Shown in pieces: positions 9,304 through 17,996 of a DNA stretch of 56,426 nt. The position numbers and the translations under genes were made by a program. The notes beneath the pieces are model-generated. The model did not search any database. It saw only the letters and a list, made by a program, of their open reading frames with translations, and was not told where the DNA came from. The DNA is from Methanobacterium sp. (GTDB lineage: Archaea > Methanobacteriota > Methanobacteria > Methanobacteriales > Methanobacteriaceae): contig PLXT01000056.1 of NCBI GenBank assembly GCA_003151535.1, positions 1-56,426 on the forward strand, read 5' to 3'. The first letter of the stretch is position 1. Every line of letters begins with the position of its first letter.

Positions 9304-9774
9304 ATGGTTAACAAAGAGTTTACACACCTCACAGAGAAGGGTGTTAAAATGGTTGAGGTCGGTGACAAGGAAGTAGTCAAAAGAACAGCCACAGCTAAGG
9401 GTAAAATAAATTTACAGAGCAATACAATTAGCTTGATAAAAAATGAAGAAATAAAGAAGGGAAATGTGCTCACAACAGCACAGATAGCTGCAATAAGCGC
9501 TATAAAATCAACCCACCATCTGATACCATTATGCCATCCCCTTAAAATAACAGGTGTCGATGTTGATTTTGATGTTCAAGACAATTTTATTGAAACAGAA
9601 ATTAATGTCAGGTGCGATGGAAAGACCGGCGTTGAAATGGAAGCGCTGACAGGTGCAAGTGTGGCTCTTTTAACTATTTGGGATATGGTAAAAAGTGTTG
9701 AAAAAGATGAAAATGGACAATACCCATTAACCAGCATTTCGGACATTATTGTTTCAGAGAAGAAAAAAGAATAA
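9304..9774 (+). CDS. moaC: Cyclic pyranopterin monophosphate synthase
   Basis: Second step of molybdopterin (tungstopterin) synthesis, converting the MoaA product to cPMP; the cofactor serves formylmethanofuran and formate dehydrogenases. 156 residues. Family signatures visible: FTHLTEKGVKMVEVGDK at the N-terminus, LIPLCHPLKITGVDV in the middle and VEMEALTGASVALLTIWDM near the C-terminus. The site GGAGA is 10-14 bases before the ATG. moaA is not in the window. Confidence 0.96.
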   Translation: MVNKEFTHLTEKGVKMVEVGDKEVVKRTATAKGKINLQSNTISLIKNEEIKKGNVLTTAQIAAISAIKSTHHLIPLCHPLKITGVDVDFDVQDNFIETEINVRCDGKTGVEMEALTGASVALLTIWDMVKSVEKDENGQYPLTSISDIIVSEKKKE

Positions 9775-9821
9775 TTTTATAGTTTGTAATTATTGGATTT
9801 AAACCGGTAAAACTGATATAT

Positions 9822-11894
9822 ATGGATTCTACAGACACCAAAATTAAGGAAATTATAAAGGAAAGTTACCCAAATATTAAGGAATTTAACCCCGCACAAA
9901 ATGCGGTGATAGATTCAGGATTTTTGGAAGATCAAAACAACTACATAATAGCCATACCAACTGCCAGTGGAAAGACAGTTCTTGGGATAATGCCTGCTTT
10001 AAAGGCCGTTTTAAATGGTGGTAAAGCAGTTTATGCAGTTCCACTTATTTCGATACAGAACGAGAAGGTAAAGGAGTTTAAGAAGTTTGAAAAATTCGGG
10101 ATCAAAGTTGGAAAACATCCCTCTTCAGCTGATCTGGCAGTTATGGTGTTTGAATCCTTCGATGCCATCACCAGATTTTCATGGAACACCCTCAGAGACA
10201 TTGACCTTCTGGTTGTTGATGAATTTCATATGATTGGGGAGTATTCAAGGGGTCCCACAATGGAATGTGCCATAACACGTTCAAGAATATTGAATCAAAG
10301 TATGAGAATCATTGCGCTTTCTGCAACTCTTCAAAATATGAATGAACTTTCCTCATGGTTAGATGCACATGTTGTTCAACATGATTATCGTCCAGTTCCA
10401 CTCTACAAGGATGTACTGAATACAGAGGAGATGGAAACAAAAAATAAGAATGATGTCATTGTAAAGATTCTTAACAAATCCATTGAAGAATCATCACAAG
10501 CACTCGTATTCGTATCAACAAGAAGATTTACCGAATCCCTTGCAAAATACACTTCCGGAAAGATCAAAAGAAAAATATCCAATGAACAGAAAGCAGTATT
10601 TAGAGATGTAAGCCAGAAAATACTGGACGTTCCCAGAAAAAGGGGATCACTACCAACAGAAGTTTGCCTTAAACTTGCTGAATGTGTTGAAAATGGTGTT
10701 GCATTTCACCATGCAGGATTATTCGACAAACAAAAGGAAATAATAGAAGATGAATTCCGTGCAGGTAACCTATTAATGATAACAGCCACCCCAAGTCTTA
10801 TGTACGGAGTCAACCTCCCATCGAAGAATGTGGTTATAAGGGATTACACCAGATGGACCAGTCAAGGACCACAACCAATCCCAGTATTTGATTATGAACA
10901 GATGTCTGGCCGTGCCGGGAGGCCTGGATATGATACAGAAGGTTATTCTTATCTCATAGCAAAAAGTGTTGATGAAGCCTACAAGCTAAAAGATCACTAT
11001 GTATACGGGGAAATAGAAACAACCAACTCCAAACTAATAGAAAACAGAGATGCTGTTTATAGACAGATTATAACACAAGTTGCATCTACATTGGCTAAAA
11101 AACCAGCTGATCTTCTTGAATTTTTCGGTAAAACTTTCTACGGGTTCCAGATGGAACACAACGAGTATTCAGGATCTCTTGGTATCGACTCCATGGAATA
11201 TGAGATTAACAACTCATTAGAATTCCTTGTACAACATGGTATAATTCAACCCACACCAGACGGACTTAAAACAACAGCATTTGGGATGTTAATTGCTAAA
11301 AGTAACTATGCTGTAGAAACAGCTGTTAGACTTAGGGAATTTTTAACGAGATTCACAGAAATTGATACGAGTCAGCTTATCTACGAGATATGTAAAACAC
11401 CGGACATGCCTAGAATAAGTTTCAAGGGGCGTAAAAGTAAAGAACCTGTAAGGGACAAATTGAATAAGGCAGGGGTTTTTGTAGTTGACATAGGAAACAA
11501 TGAAGGAACCGCAGCCACACTAATGGAATGGATGGACGAGAGAAATGAATATGAAATTGAAAATGCTTTCAATGTATACGCTGCATCAACTCGAAGATCC
11601 GCCTATGAAGCCTCTCTTTTAATAAAATTCTTCAAAAACATTTGTAATATTATGAATTTTTATTCAGGATTAGATATGCTTGACATGTTATCAGCAAGGC
11701 TATACTACGGTGTGAAACCAGACATTGTTCCAATGGTAGTGAGCATTAAGAGGTTAGGAAGAAAAAGAGCCAGATCTCTTGTTAAAACATTTGGGGAAGA
11801 TTTAAGATATGTTACTCGTGATCAACTCATGAAAATAGAGGGAATTGGTCCTAAAACAGCTGAAGCAATACTTGAGAAATACAGTGGCGGTTAA
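9822..11894 (+). CDS. hel308: Hel308-type superfamily 2 DNA helicase
   Basis: Ski2-like 3'-5' helicase acting at stalled or recombining forks in archaea. 690 residues, the family length. Seen in order: Q-motif region FNPAQNAV (about 23-30), Walker A IPTASGKT (45-52), DEFH box (133-136), SAT (167-169), motif VI QMSGRAGRPG (360-369), and a C-terminal helix-hairpin-helix KIEGIGPKTAEAI used in DNA binding. I recall that the Methanothermobacter orthologue (MTH810) sits in the same gene order between moaC and DUF2115 genes. No clear Shine-Dalgarno site precedes the ATG. Confidence 0.93.
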   Translation: MDSTDTKIKEIIKESYPNIKEFNPAQNAVIDSGFLEDQNNYIIAIPTASGKTVLGIMPALKAVLNGGKAVYAVPLISIQNEKVKEFKKFEKFGIKVGKHPSSADLAVMVFESFDAITRFSWNTLRDIDLLVVDEFHMIGEYSRGPTMECAITRSRILNQSMRIIALSATLQNMNELSSWLDAHVVQHDYRPVPLYKDVLNTEEMETKNKNDVIVKILNKSIEESSQALVFVSTRRFTESLAKYTSGKIKRKISNEQKAVFRDVSQKILDVPRKRGSLPTEVCLKLAECVENGVAFHHAGLFDKQKEIIEDEFRAGNLLMITATPSLMYGVNLPSKNVVIRDYTRWTSQGPQPIPVFDYEQMSGRAGRPGYDTEGYSYLIAKSVDEAYKLKDHYVYGEIETTNSKLIENRDAVYRQIITQVASTLAKKPADLLEFFGKTFYGFQMEHNEYSGSLGIDSMEYEINNSLEFLVQHGIIQPTPDGLKTTAFGMLIAKSNYAVETAVRLREFLTRFTEIDTSQLIYEICKTPDMPRISFKGRKSKEPVRDKLNKAGVFVVDIGNNEGTAATLMEWMDERNEYEIENAFNVYAASTRRSAYEASLLIKFFKNICNIMNFYSGLDMLDMLSARLYYGVKPDIVPMVVSIKRLGRKRARSLVKTFGEDLRYVTRDQLMKIEGIGPKTAEAILEKYSGG

Positions 11895-11939
11895 ATTTGA
11901 ATATAAAATTTGATTTGAAATAATATTAATGGGTAGAAC

Positions 11940-12473
11940 ATGATCATGGAAGTAGAATTTGATGCAACCCAACTATCCAAGCAGGATTTATTGGGTTTAC
12001 TAAAAGCTGAGGCAAATAAAATACATATAACACATATAATGAAAGCTTGTAACCATTTGATAAGTGAAGGAAAGTATGTACAGTCCAATTACCGTCAAAA
12101 ATTTTACGACGCCTATGTTCAGAGTTTTATTTTAAGAGTTAAGGAAATTAAAGAAGATAAAAATTTATTCTCCGAATCTGTGGATATTAAAGAACTTAAA
12201 AAATCTTTAAAACAACTTAAAGAACAAGAAAATAGGATGGGTGAACTTTATCCAGCTGACCCATATTTTCCTGTTATATATCAGATAATTTCTATCTACA
12301 CCAGTTTTGTGCTTGATGAACCAATCCATGTTGTTGGATCAGAGTTTCCAGGTGGTTTTAAGGTTAAATATGAAGATGGAAAATATCTGTGTCCTGTGAA
12401 AGAAAAGCAAGAAAACAACCCCAATGCAGTATGCGGTTTCTGCATTGCTGAACAGGACCCTGAACTACAGTAG
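11940..12473 (+). CDS. DUF2115 (UPF0305) protein, first copy
   Basis: 177 residues of unknown function, in a family mostly limited to methanogens. The C-terminal part carries the diagnostic block HVVGSEFPGGF, YLCPVKEKQ, then NPNAVCGFC with Cys residues that could bind a metal. The N-terminal half is helical and basic. A second ATG at 11946 is an alternative start. The gene follows hel308 by 45 bp and is followed by a diverged tandem copy, so it may share the helicase promoter; this placement is the only hint to function. Confidence 0.85.
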   Translation: MIMEVEFDATQLSKQDLLGLLKAEANKIHITHIMKACNHLISEGKYVQSNYRQKFYDAYVQSFILRVKEIKEDKNLFSESVDIKELKKSLKQLKEQENRMGELYPADPYFPVIYQIISIYTSFVLDEPIHVVGSEFPGGFKVKYEDGKYLCPVKEKQENNPNAVCGFCIAEQDPELQ

Positions 12474-12553
12474 AATAAACTTAAACCCATACTCATTACA
12501 ATTTTACTATTTCAATATTTTATAAAATTTTTATTTAGTTATGGAGTAAATAC

Positions 12554-13084
12554 ATGATTGAAAATCTCAATGATATCAGTGATAACTCAAGGATAACCAA
12601 GAACCATCTTAGGGATCTATTAAAAGCCGAAGCAAAAAACATTCATATGGAGGATATAATGCTTGCATCATCCTTTTTAAGAGAAGATGCCAAGTACATG
12701 CCCGTATCTTACAGACAAGATTATATAGAGAGATTTTCTAGGGCATTTTTCAACAGAATAAAAGATATCAAAGAGGATAAAAACAAATATTCTGGTGATT
12801 TAGACACAAAAAATATTAAAGAATTCCTTAAAGTAATTAACAGACAGAATGATGATGCTAACGGGGGAAATGAAAGATGTTTTGTGAAAATTGCTAGAAT
12901 TATCTCTACTTACACGACCTTCGTACTTGAAGAACCTATACATCCTGTTGGAACCAAGTTTCCCGGAGGTTTTGTTCTTCACTCTATAAATGGTATTTAT
13001 TACTGTCCAGTGAAAAAAAATCAAATGAATAATCCAAGTGCCCTGTGCAAGTTCTGTGTATCTGTTCAAGATGAAAGTGTATAG
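12554..13084 (+). CDS. DUF2115 (UPF0305) protein, second copy
   Basis: 176 residues, clearly homologous to the gene just upstream: shared HPVGTKFPGGF, YYCPVKKNQ and NPSALCKFC blocks and the same helical N-terminus (LLKAEAKNIH against LLKAEANKIH). The two are tandem duplicates with substantial divergence, so the duplication is not recent. GGAG at 12543-12546 lies about seven bases before the ATG. Function unknown. Confidence 0.84.
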   Translation: MIENLNDISDNSRITKNHLRDLLKAEAKNIHMEDIMLASSFLREDAKYMPVSYRQDYIERFSRAFFNRIKDIKEDKNKYSGDLDTKNIKEFLKVINRQNDDANGGNERCFVKIARIISTYTTFVLEEPIHPVGTKFPGGFVLHSINGIYYCPVKKNQMNNPSALCKFCVSVQDESV

Positions 13085-13143
13085 AAATATGCAATAAATA
13101 AAAAAATATAAAATTTAATGGAACATAACAATTTATTTAAAAT

Positions 13144-13443
13144 CTATTTATCTTTAAAAATTGAAATCCATGTTACTTTGACCTTTTCCTTTTTCTTGTC
13201 CATTATCCTGTCTAAAAGTTCAATTTTATCCTCAAATTCATCCTTGTAGCGATCCTTGAACTCTTTCCATTTTTCGATATCTTTAAGCATCCAATCTTCA
13301 ATTTCTCCATCTTCAATTTCGTGAATCCATTGATCAAGCTTTGAATGGTTAATATTCTCCTTAGTAAGACATAATTTATCCTCTATGATCTTGGCACCCT
13401 TCTCCTTATCATAGATTTGGTTGGCTTTTTTGATTTTAATCAT
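13144..13443 (-). CDS. Degenerate DUF488-like protein
   Basis: 99 residues. The beginning IKIKKANQIYDKEKGAKII and the middle DQWIHEIEDGEIEDWM, then EKWKEFKDRYKDE, align in order with the DUF488 protein encoded just upstream (IKRSYQDPDIDDGFRIL, DLWMKEIAPSNELRKM, EKFDTFKGKYLDE). The conserved RLWPRGLSK loop and the C-terminal SAKDE block are missing. It is therefore a diverged, shortened paralogue produced by tandem duplication. It may be functional or decaying; the frame is intact and ends normally. Confidence 0.6.
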   Translation of the reverse strand: MIKIKKANQIYDKEKGAKIIEDKLCLTKENINHSKLDQWIHEIEDGEIEDWMLKDIEKWKEFKDRYKDEFEDKIELLDRIMDKKKEKVKVTWISIFKDK

Positions 13444-13484
13444 ACAATGTTACCATTAAAATTAGTTTAATATAGATTTGATAA

Positions 13485-13874
13485 TTAACATCCATGAGTT
13501 CTTGAAACACCCATTACAACCTGGTTTGTTGGTATTTTAAGTAATTCAAGTAATACAACTGCATTGTTATGATCCTCATCTTTAGCCGAGTATACAAGTG
13601 TAATCTTATGGTTAATCTTCTCTAAGATTTTTAATTGTTTAATCAACTCTTTTTTGTCTTTAAGTTCATCTAAATATTTCCCTTTAAATGTATCAAATTT
13701 TTCTGGATCGTGTCCGAACATCTTCCTAAGTTCGTTACTTGGTGCGATTTCTTTCATCCACAGATCTAATTTAGCATTTTTTTTGGATAATCCTCGAGGC
13801 CACAACCTATCAACCAGTATTCTAAAACCATCATCAATATCTGGATCTTGGTAGGATCTTTTGATCTTGAACAT
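13485..13874 (-). CDS. DUF488 family protein
   Basis: 129 residues from ATG 13874 (an ATG at 13913 would add 13 residues not typical of the family). Conserved blocks: FKIKRSYQDPD, ILVDRLWPRGLSKKNA, DLWMKEIAPSNELRKMFGHDP and LVYSAKDEDHNNA near the C-terminus. The family has no firm biochemical role; the conserved Arg/Trp-rich and SAKD segments suggest an enzyme pocket. The neighbour downstream on the same strand is its degenerate paralogue. Confidence 0.85.
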   Translation of the reverse strand: MFKIKRSYQDPDIDDGFRILVDRLWPRGLSKKNAKLDLWMKEIAPSNELRKMFGHDPEKFDTFKGKYLDELKDKKELIKQLKILEKINHKITLVYSAKDEDHNNAVVLLELLKIPTNQVVMGVSRTHGC

Positions 13875-13913
13875 AGTATTAATTATGTTTTTTGGATAAT
13901 TATTTTTTTGCAA

Positions 13914-14294
13914 TGTTTTAAAATAATTCTAAAAATCCTGGATAGATGTTAAAAATGGTTACCCTAATTTTATTTTCATATAATTTCTAATAATTTTTTA
14001 TTGATCCCGAGTGATTCTTTTATCATTTTATAAAAGTAATACAGGAAATATTGATTTTAGATAACTATGGTAAGAATATGTTTATAAGGATCAATGGTCT
14101 CCTATTAGGATTTAGAGGAATATAAATCATTTTTAAAGTTTAAGTATTTTAATTATTACCAAACTATATACCATAGTAAGATCAATAGGAACTTGAAGTA
14201 AAATTTTAGAGAATATTCATAGGGAATGTTGTTATCAATTTTCATATTTTAAAATTTCTATTTCTTGATGGAACTAGTTCCATTTTATTAATGA
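13914..14294. other. Spacer before the coiled-coil gene
   Basis: About 380 bp, AT-rich. It contains a loose inverted pair ACTATGGT/ACCATAGT about 100 bp apart (near 14065 and 14171), of doubtful meaning. No ORF with a ribosome binding site and no RNA gene seen. Confidence 0.25.
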
Positions 14295-14310
14295 ATATAT
14301 ATATATATAT
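14295..14310 (+). promoter_or_regulatory. Probable TATA region of the coiled-coil gene
   Basis: An alternating AT tract lies directly upstream of the ribosome binding site GGAGAGG (14314-14320). If it is the TATA box, the start codon would be about 20-30 bp downstream, leaving almost no leader; the true box may lie further upstream. Weak evidence. Confidence 0.3.
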
Positions 14311-14325
14311 ATTGGAGAGGATACT

Positions 14326-14829
14326 ATAAGCGATTTAAACGATTTTTTAGAGGCTTCGGGCAAAATTAAAGAAATAAGTAATTTTGACGAGAAAATAGTC
14401 AATTATGAAAATGAATTGAGTACTCTAGAATCTGAAAGAACCGATTCTCAGCTGAAAGTTTCTAAAGCAGAGAATAGACTCATGGAACTCAAAGAAAGTT
14501 TACCAAGTTCCAATGGAGTTGAACTTAAAATAGAGAAGTGTGATGCCGAGCTTAAAGAACTTTTGGAAAACATAGCACTTCTAGATAATCAGATCACTGA
14601 AAAGACCAGTGTAAAAGATGATATTCAATTGGAAAGGGATGAACTGGTTAAAAAGAGTTTAATGATACTTCATTCAACCATGAAAAAGGAACATCAAAAA
14701 GCAGATGAAGAACATGCTCGCTACGTAGAATTATACACTAAAGAAAGGGCGAAAAAACATGATCTTGAGCGTAAAATGATGAATCTTAAGATGATGGTCT
14801 ATAAAAGTTATGGTTTAAGGTTAATTTAA
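14326..14829 (+). CDS. Coiled-coil protein, probable AUA start
   Basis: A long helical protein rich in Glu, Lys and Leu, with heptad-like spacing through most of its length; no family recognised. No ATG, GTG or TTG lies near the strong site GGAGAGG (14314-14320). The first canonical codon is a TTG at 14416, 95 bases away. The frame is open upstream and reads SDLNDFLEASGKIKEISNF, compositionally like the rest, from an ATA at 14326, five bases after the site. I therefore place the start at this ATA. If the TTG is used instead, the product is 137 residues, not 167. It could be a DNA-associated or cytoskeletal-like structural protein, but that is guesswork. Confidence 0.6.
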   Translation: MSDLNDFLEASGKIKEISNFDEKIVNYENELSTLESERTDSQLKVSKAENRLMELKESLPSSNGVELKIEKCDAELKELLENIALLDNQITEKTSVKDDIQLERDELVKKSLMILHSTMKKEHQKADEEHARYVELYTKERAKKHDLERKMMNLKMMVYKSYGLRLI

Positions 14830-15127
14830 ACCTCATTATAGTTACTATGAAGGTTTATTTTTTCTAATTTCAGGTAGTATCGAAATTCCTGATAGTTGAA
14901 TAGTTATATTTTTCTTAATTAATTCAAATCTATTTTTATTTATATTTTTAATTACTTATCTTCATATTCTATTTCTTTGTTATACTTCGTATTTTCACAG
15001 TGTTATGAAATTCGATATGGAATGGAAGTATCAAGTATCCATAACTGGATATGCCAATTTTTATGCTCTTGAATTATTTTAATGATATTATTGGTTAAAT
15101 AAAAATTAAAACAGATATTTTTCTTTG
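14830..15127. other. AT-rich spacer
   Basis: About 300 bp between the coiled-coil gene and the DUF1801 remnant. Nothing recognisable: no RBS-supported ORF, no repeat, no RNA. Confidence 0.3.
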
Positions 15128-15241
15128 CTATTCTCTTTCAATATTCTCACGTGCCCTAATTTGGGCAATTTTCTTTATTAAATCTATAGGTATGGGTTTT
15201 TTATAGGGAAACTGGACAGTTCTATTTATTTGTTTTGTAGA
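15128..15241 (-). pseudogene. Remnant of a DUF1801 (YdhG-like) protein, C-terminal end only
   Basis: Read on the minus strand, the 36 codons before a TAG at 15128-15130 give RTVQFPYKKPIPIDLIKKIA followed by QIRARENIERE. This matches the characteristic C-terminus of DUF1801 proteins (G-T-V-Q-F-P, then P-L/I-P, then L-I-K-K-I-V with an R-x-x-E-N end). A stop lies immediately upstream (15242-15244), and the rest of the domain is not present in a single frame. It is a gene relic next to a frameshifted methyltransferase. Confidence 0.6.
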
Positions 15242-15441
15242 TTAGTAAATTCATTGATTTTTTTTTATGTTAAAAAAATTGCCCAGTTATGGTTCCAAAT
15301 GCAATATTTAATATGTCATGAAACTTTTTAAATTATAATATGTGTATATTATTCATTATTTAATTATCCAATAGAATTCATTTTGGATTCAATTAATGTT
15401 TTAATGGATAATATGAATATTATTTTATATAATTAAACTTA

Positions 15442-16283
15442 TTACATCTTTTCAGCAAAAATAATCCTCTCAATAGATGTTGTTGCTAAATGCCTGCCAG
15501 TTGGATTCACATATTTCTCTTCTAGATCTTCGGCACCGATATCTTCAATAATTATATAATCATATTCTTTAAGAAATTTCGGCCACTCCTCGGGATTCTT
15601 ACCACAAATCTTTTATGGACATCTTCCATGCTATACAAATTACTACCATCAAGAAAATCCTTCCGTACATATGTAAAAGTAATTTTACTACCCTTGTGGG
15701 CATGGGAAAGAAAATCAAATATTTGTTTAACACTTTCTTCTTTTAAATATTGAGTTACAGCTTCCCATATGAAAAAAATCTGTTCATCATTTGAATAACC
15801 ATTACTTTCAAGTATTTTACCAACATCTTCATGATCAAAATCAATACCAATACTATTTATATTATCTGGAATTGAATTATCTATCTTAATTAAACGTGCT
15901 TGTTTTGAATTAATGATCACATTTTGGTCCAGCTCCCAAATAGGTAATTTGAATATTGAATCAAGAGTATAGACTAAAGTATCAAATCCTGCTCCAAGAT
16001 TCACCACTCCATCTATTTGATTGCTCATTTCATCCAATTTATCATTTATGTATCTTTTTCTGCAAAGTATTCCTCCAATACCGGGATTGGTTTTTTCACT
16101 ATAGTTGATGACCCAATCTTTAATAAATCCATACCGCATTAGATTTGTAACTACCCTTATACTTAATGGCAGTATTTTAGGGGATAAATCATCTTCAATA
16201 ATGCGCTGATTCTTTGGAAAAAATTGTTCTACAGCAACTATAAATATTGGATCTGCACCTGTTTTAGCAGCGGCTTTTGTCAT
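15442..16283 (-). pseudogene. SAM-dependent methyltransferase (LCMT-like, TIGR00027 type), frameshifted
   Basis: The first 230 codons from ATG 16283 (site GGAG just upstream) read as a class I methyltransferase of the leucine carboxyl methyltransferase-like group: VNLGAGFDTLVYTL for SAM binding, WELDQ for the acidic residue, FIWEAVTQYL. After MEDVHKRF near 15610 the frame is lost and stops at 15552. The next frame continues KICGKNPEEWPKFLKEYD and ends normally with ERIIFAEKM before a TAA at 15442-15444. One missing A in the run at about 15613-15616 (CATAAAAG) would restore a protein of about 280 residues. It is either a recent pseudogene or a sequence error. The substrate of this group is unknown. 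Confidence 0.8.
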
Positions 16284-16505
16284 AAAATCTCCATTTTAAT
16301 TCAGTATATTTTTTTTATCAATTTCTAATTATAATATTGATCTTAATGTAGATTAAATGAGACTTAGAAAAAAATCATACTTTAATAGTGGCAAATCTCT
16401 AGCAGATGGAAAATTTTAAAAAAAATAATTGTATTTAGGGTTTTAACCCTAATACAGCAAAAAAAGAATTATTTTTAGTTAATTTATTTAGTAAACAATT
16501 TTTGC

Positions 16506-16973
16506 TTAAGTTGATACTGGTTTTACTGGTGTTACCGGATGAACTGGTACAATAGGGTTCACTGGATGAATCGGTTTTGGTGTGTTAATCTTTTTAAGAA
16601 TTGCTGCAGTTACTAAAACTTTGTATTGTAGTTGTTTTGTTTTGATTTGGAATGTTTTAATTTTGATATTTGCTGGTGAGGTTGGATTCTTTTTGTAATT
16701 GGTTATTGTTGTATTCAGTGTTTTTGCTTGTTTTTCGTACTGATTGAGTACTGTGAGTAACCCTTTATCTTTTGTGTTTTTATAAGTCGTCTTTAAACTG
16801 TCTATTTTAGCCACAAGCGCTGTTAGTTGTGTTTGTGTTGCATTTAATTTTAATATTTGAGCTGGTGTTAAAACCACAGTTTTAGTGGTGGTTGTTGTGT
16901 CAGCAGCAAATATCGGTGCTGTGCTTGCTAACATGGTAAGCACGCAAAATGCTGTTATTAATTCTTTTTTCAT
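16506..16973 (-). CDS. Secreted helical protein with Pro-Val tail
   Basis: 155 residues. A Sec signal peptide is evident (MKKELITAFCVLTMLASTA, cleavage likely after the APIFA-A region near residue 23). Then a Thr-rich linker, a Lys/Leu/Thr-rich helical region (about 35-125), and a tail of repeating His-Pro-Val/Pro-Val units ending PVTPVKPVST. Such tails often span or attach to a cell wall, here presumably pseudomurein. A strong site GGAGG precedes the ATG. No family recognised. A 9-bp palindrome lies in the leader. Confidence 0.75.
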   Translation of the reverse strand: MKKELITAFCVLTMLASTAPIFAADTTTTTKTVVLTPAQILKLNATQTQLTALVAKIDSLKTTYKNTKDKGLLTVLNQYEKQAKTLNTTITNYKKNPTSPANIKIKTFQIKTKQLQYKVLVTAAILKKINTPKPIHPVNPIVPVHPVTPVKPVST

Positions 16974-16994
16974 AATATTTTGCCTCCGATCCTA

Positions 16995-17019
16995 AAATAT
17001 CCAATTATAATGGATATTT
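16995..17019. promoter_or_regulatory. Perfect 9-7-9 inverted repeat upstream of the secreted protein gene
   Basis: AAATATCCA, seven bases, TGGATATTT: a perfect inverted repeat. It starts 22 bp before the start codon of the minus-strand secreted protein gene and about 30 bp from a TATA-like CTTTATAAG (minus strand, around 17048-17056). It would overlap or just follow the transcription start, so it could be a repressor operator or an RNA hairpin in the leader. Confidence 0.45.
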
Positions 17020-17789
17020 GGACTGACTAATTAGTAACATCAATATCACTTATAAAGGTTATGGTTTAAAATCAAATAAAACACCCCCTAAGAGTTTTGT
17101 TTTTAATTTAAGGCCCTCTTAAAAGATATCATATAGCCAGATATAGAAGGAGGCATATATTCGGGTATTTTCTGTAAATTAAACCATTATAAATCCCATT
17201 ACAAAAAACAACCCCCAATCAATCTGATACCATTAACTTGTTAACAACTGAAAATCAGCTAATCAACAAATTCGAGCTTAAAATCTTGAGAAAACTAATA
17301 AAAACTACTATTTTAATATTTAAAGGATTTATAATACTTTATATTGTTAAAAACCCCGTTATAATTTATTTTAGATTATACTCAACAATAGATCCAATCC
17401 TATCATGTAAAGTTATTTGATAAAATTAGTTGGATTCTAAAATACAGAAAATTTTATATAAATTATCCTCAAGAAATTGAACAAATTTCATAGTTCTATT
17501 ATGCCCTGATTCAATGAATATTGCACTAATAGGCCAATTATATGCCAGTTTTTCCAAAGGCAGATAATAATGGTTTAAAATTAAAATAAAACATTTTTAG
17601 TTTCAAATAAATATTTAATAGTGCTTTTACTATTGTGGTTGAACTTATATTCTAATATTTTAGTTACAAGCAAAATTGCTATAAGTTTTCAAAACCAAAA
17701 AAATAATTAATTATATTAAACTTAAACAAATGTTTCTATTTATTGAAACCATAAAAACATTTGAAGAATATTAAAAAGGGGGGAATAAT
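17020..17789. other. Long AT-rich intergenic region
   Basis: About 770 bp between divergent genes. It holds the presumed promoter of the secreted protein on the left. A GGAGG near 17149 is followed only by a few codons, and an open frame at 17238-17420 has no ribosome binding site. No RNA or repeat could be supported. Confidence 0.35.
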
Positions 17790-17996
17790 ATGACAAGAAG
17801 AAGTATTGAAGTGTACCCATGTAAGTGTGGTAAAGGAAATATTAAATTGGAAAAACTTCACATCGAAGCGTCGACTAACGATATTGAAAAATCATATTAT
17901 TCCGCTATAACTCCCTGTTTTGTGTGTGGTGGAGTAATCGATAATCAAGATAATGATCTTTCACAACTAGTTAACACATTCAATTATTTTAATTAA
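17790..17996 (+). CDS. Small protein with CxC and CxxC metal-site pairs
   Basis: 68 residues starting MTRRSIEVYPCKCGKGN, with CKC near residue 11 and CFVC near residue 51, followed by GGVIDN. The two cysteine pairs are spaced as in a zinc ribbon. A strong purine-rich site (AAAAAGGGGGG) lies six bases before the ATG, which makes translation likely despite isolation. It has no operon partner: 770 bp of spacer upstream and 230 bp downstream. Function unknown; a regulatory or RNA-binding role is only a guess from the fold. Confidence 0.65.
   Translation: MTRRSIEVYPCKCGKGNIKLEKLHIEASTNDIEKSYYSAITPCFVCGGVIDNQDNDLSQLVNTFNYFN

Noticed and set aside
14060..14185. Inverted pair ACTATGGT/ACCATAGT 100 bp apart
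   Set aside because: Eight-base repeats at this distance in AT-rich DNA are expected by chance; no other support.
17149..17180. GGAGG followed by five bases and ATT
   Set aside because: Looks like the AUU-start pattern, but the frame ends after seven codons, so there is no gene.
17238..17420. 60-residue open frame
   Set aside because: TTG start, no ribosome binding site, low-complexity hydrophobic and basic composition typical of random AT-rich frames.
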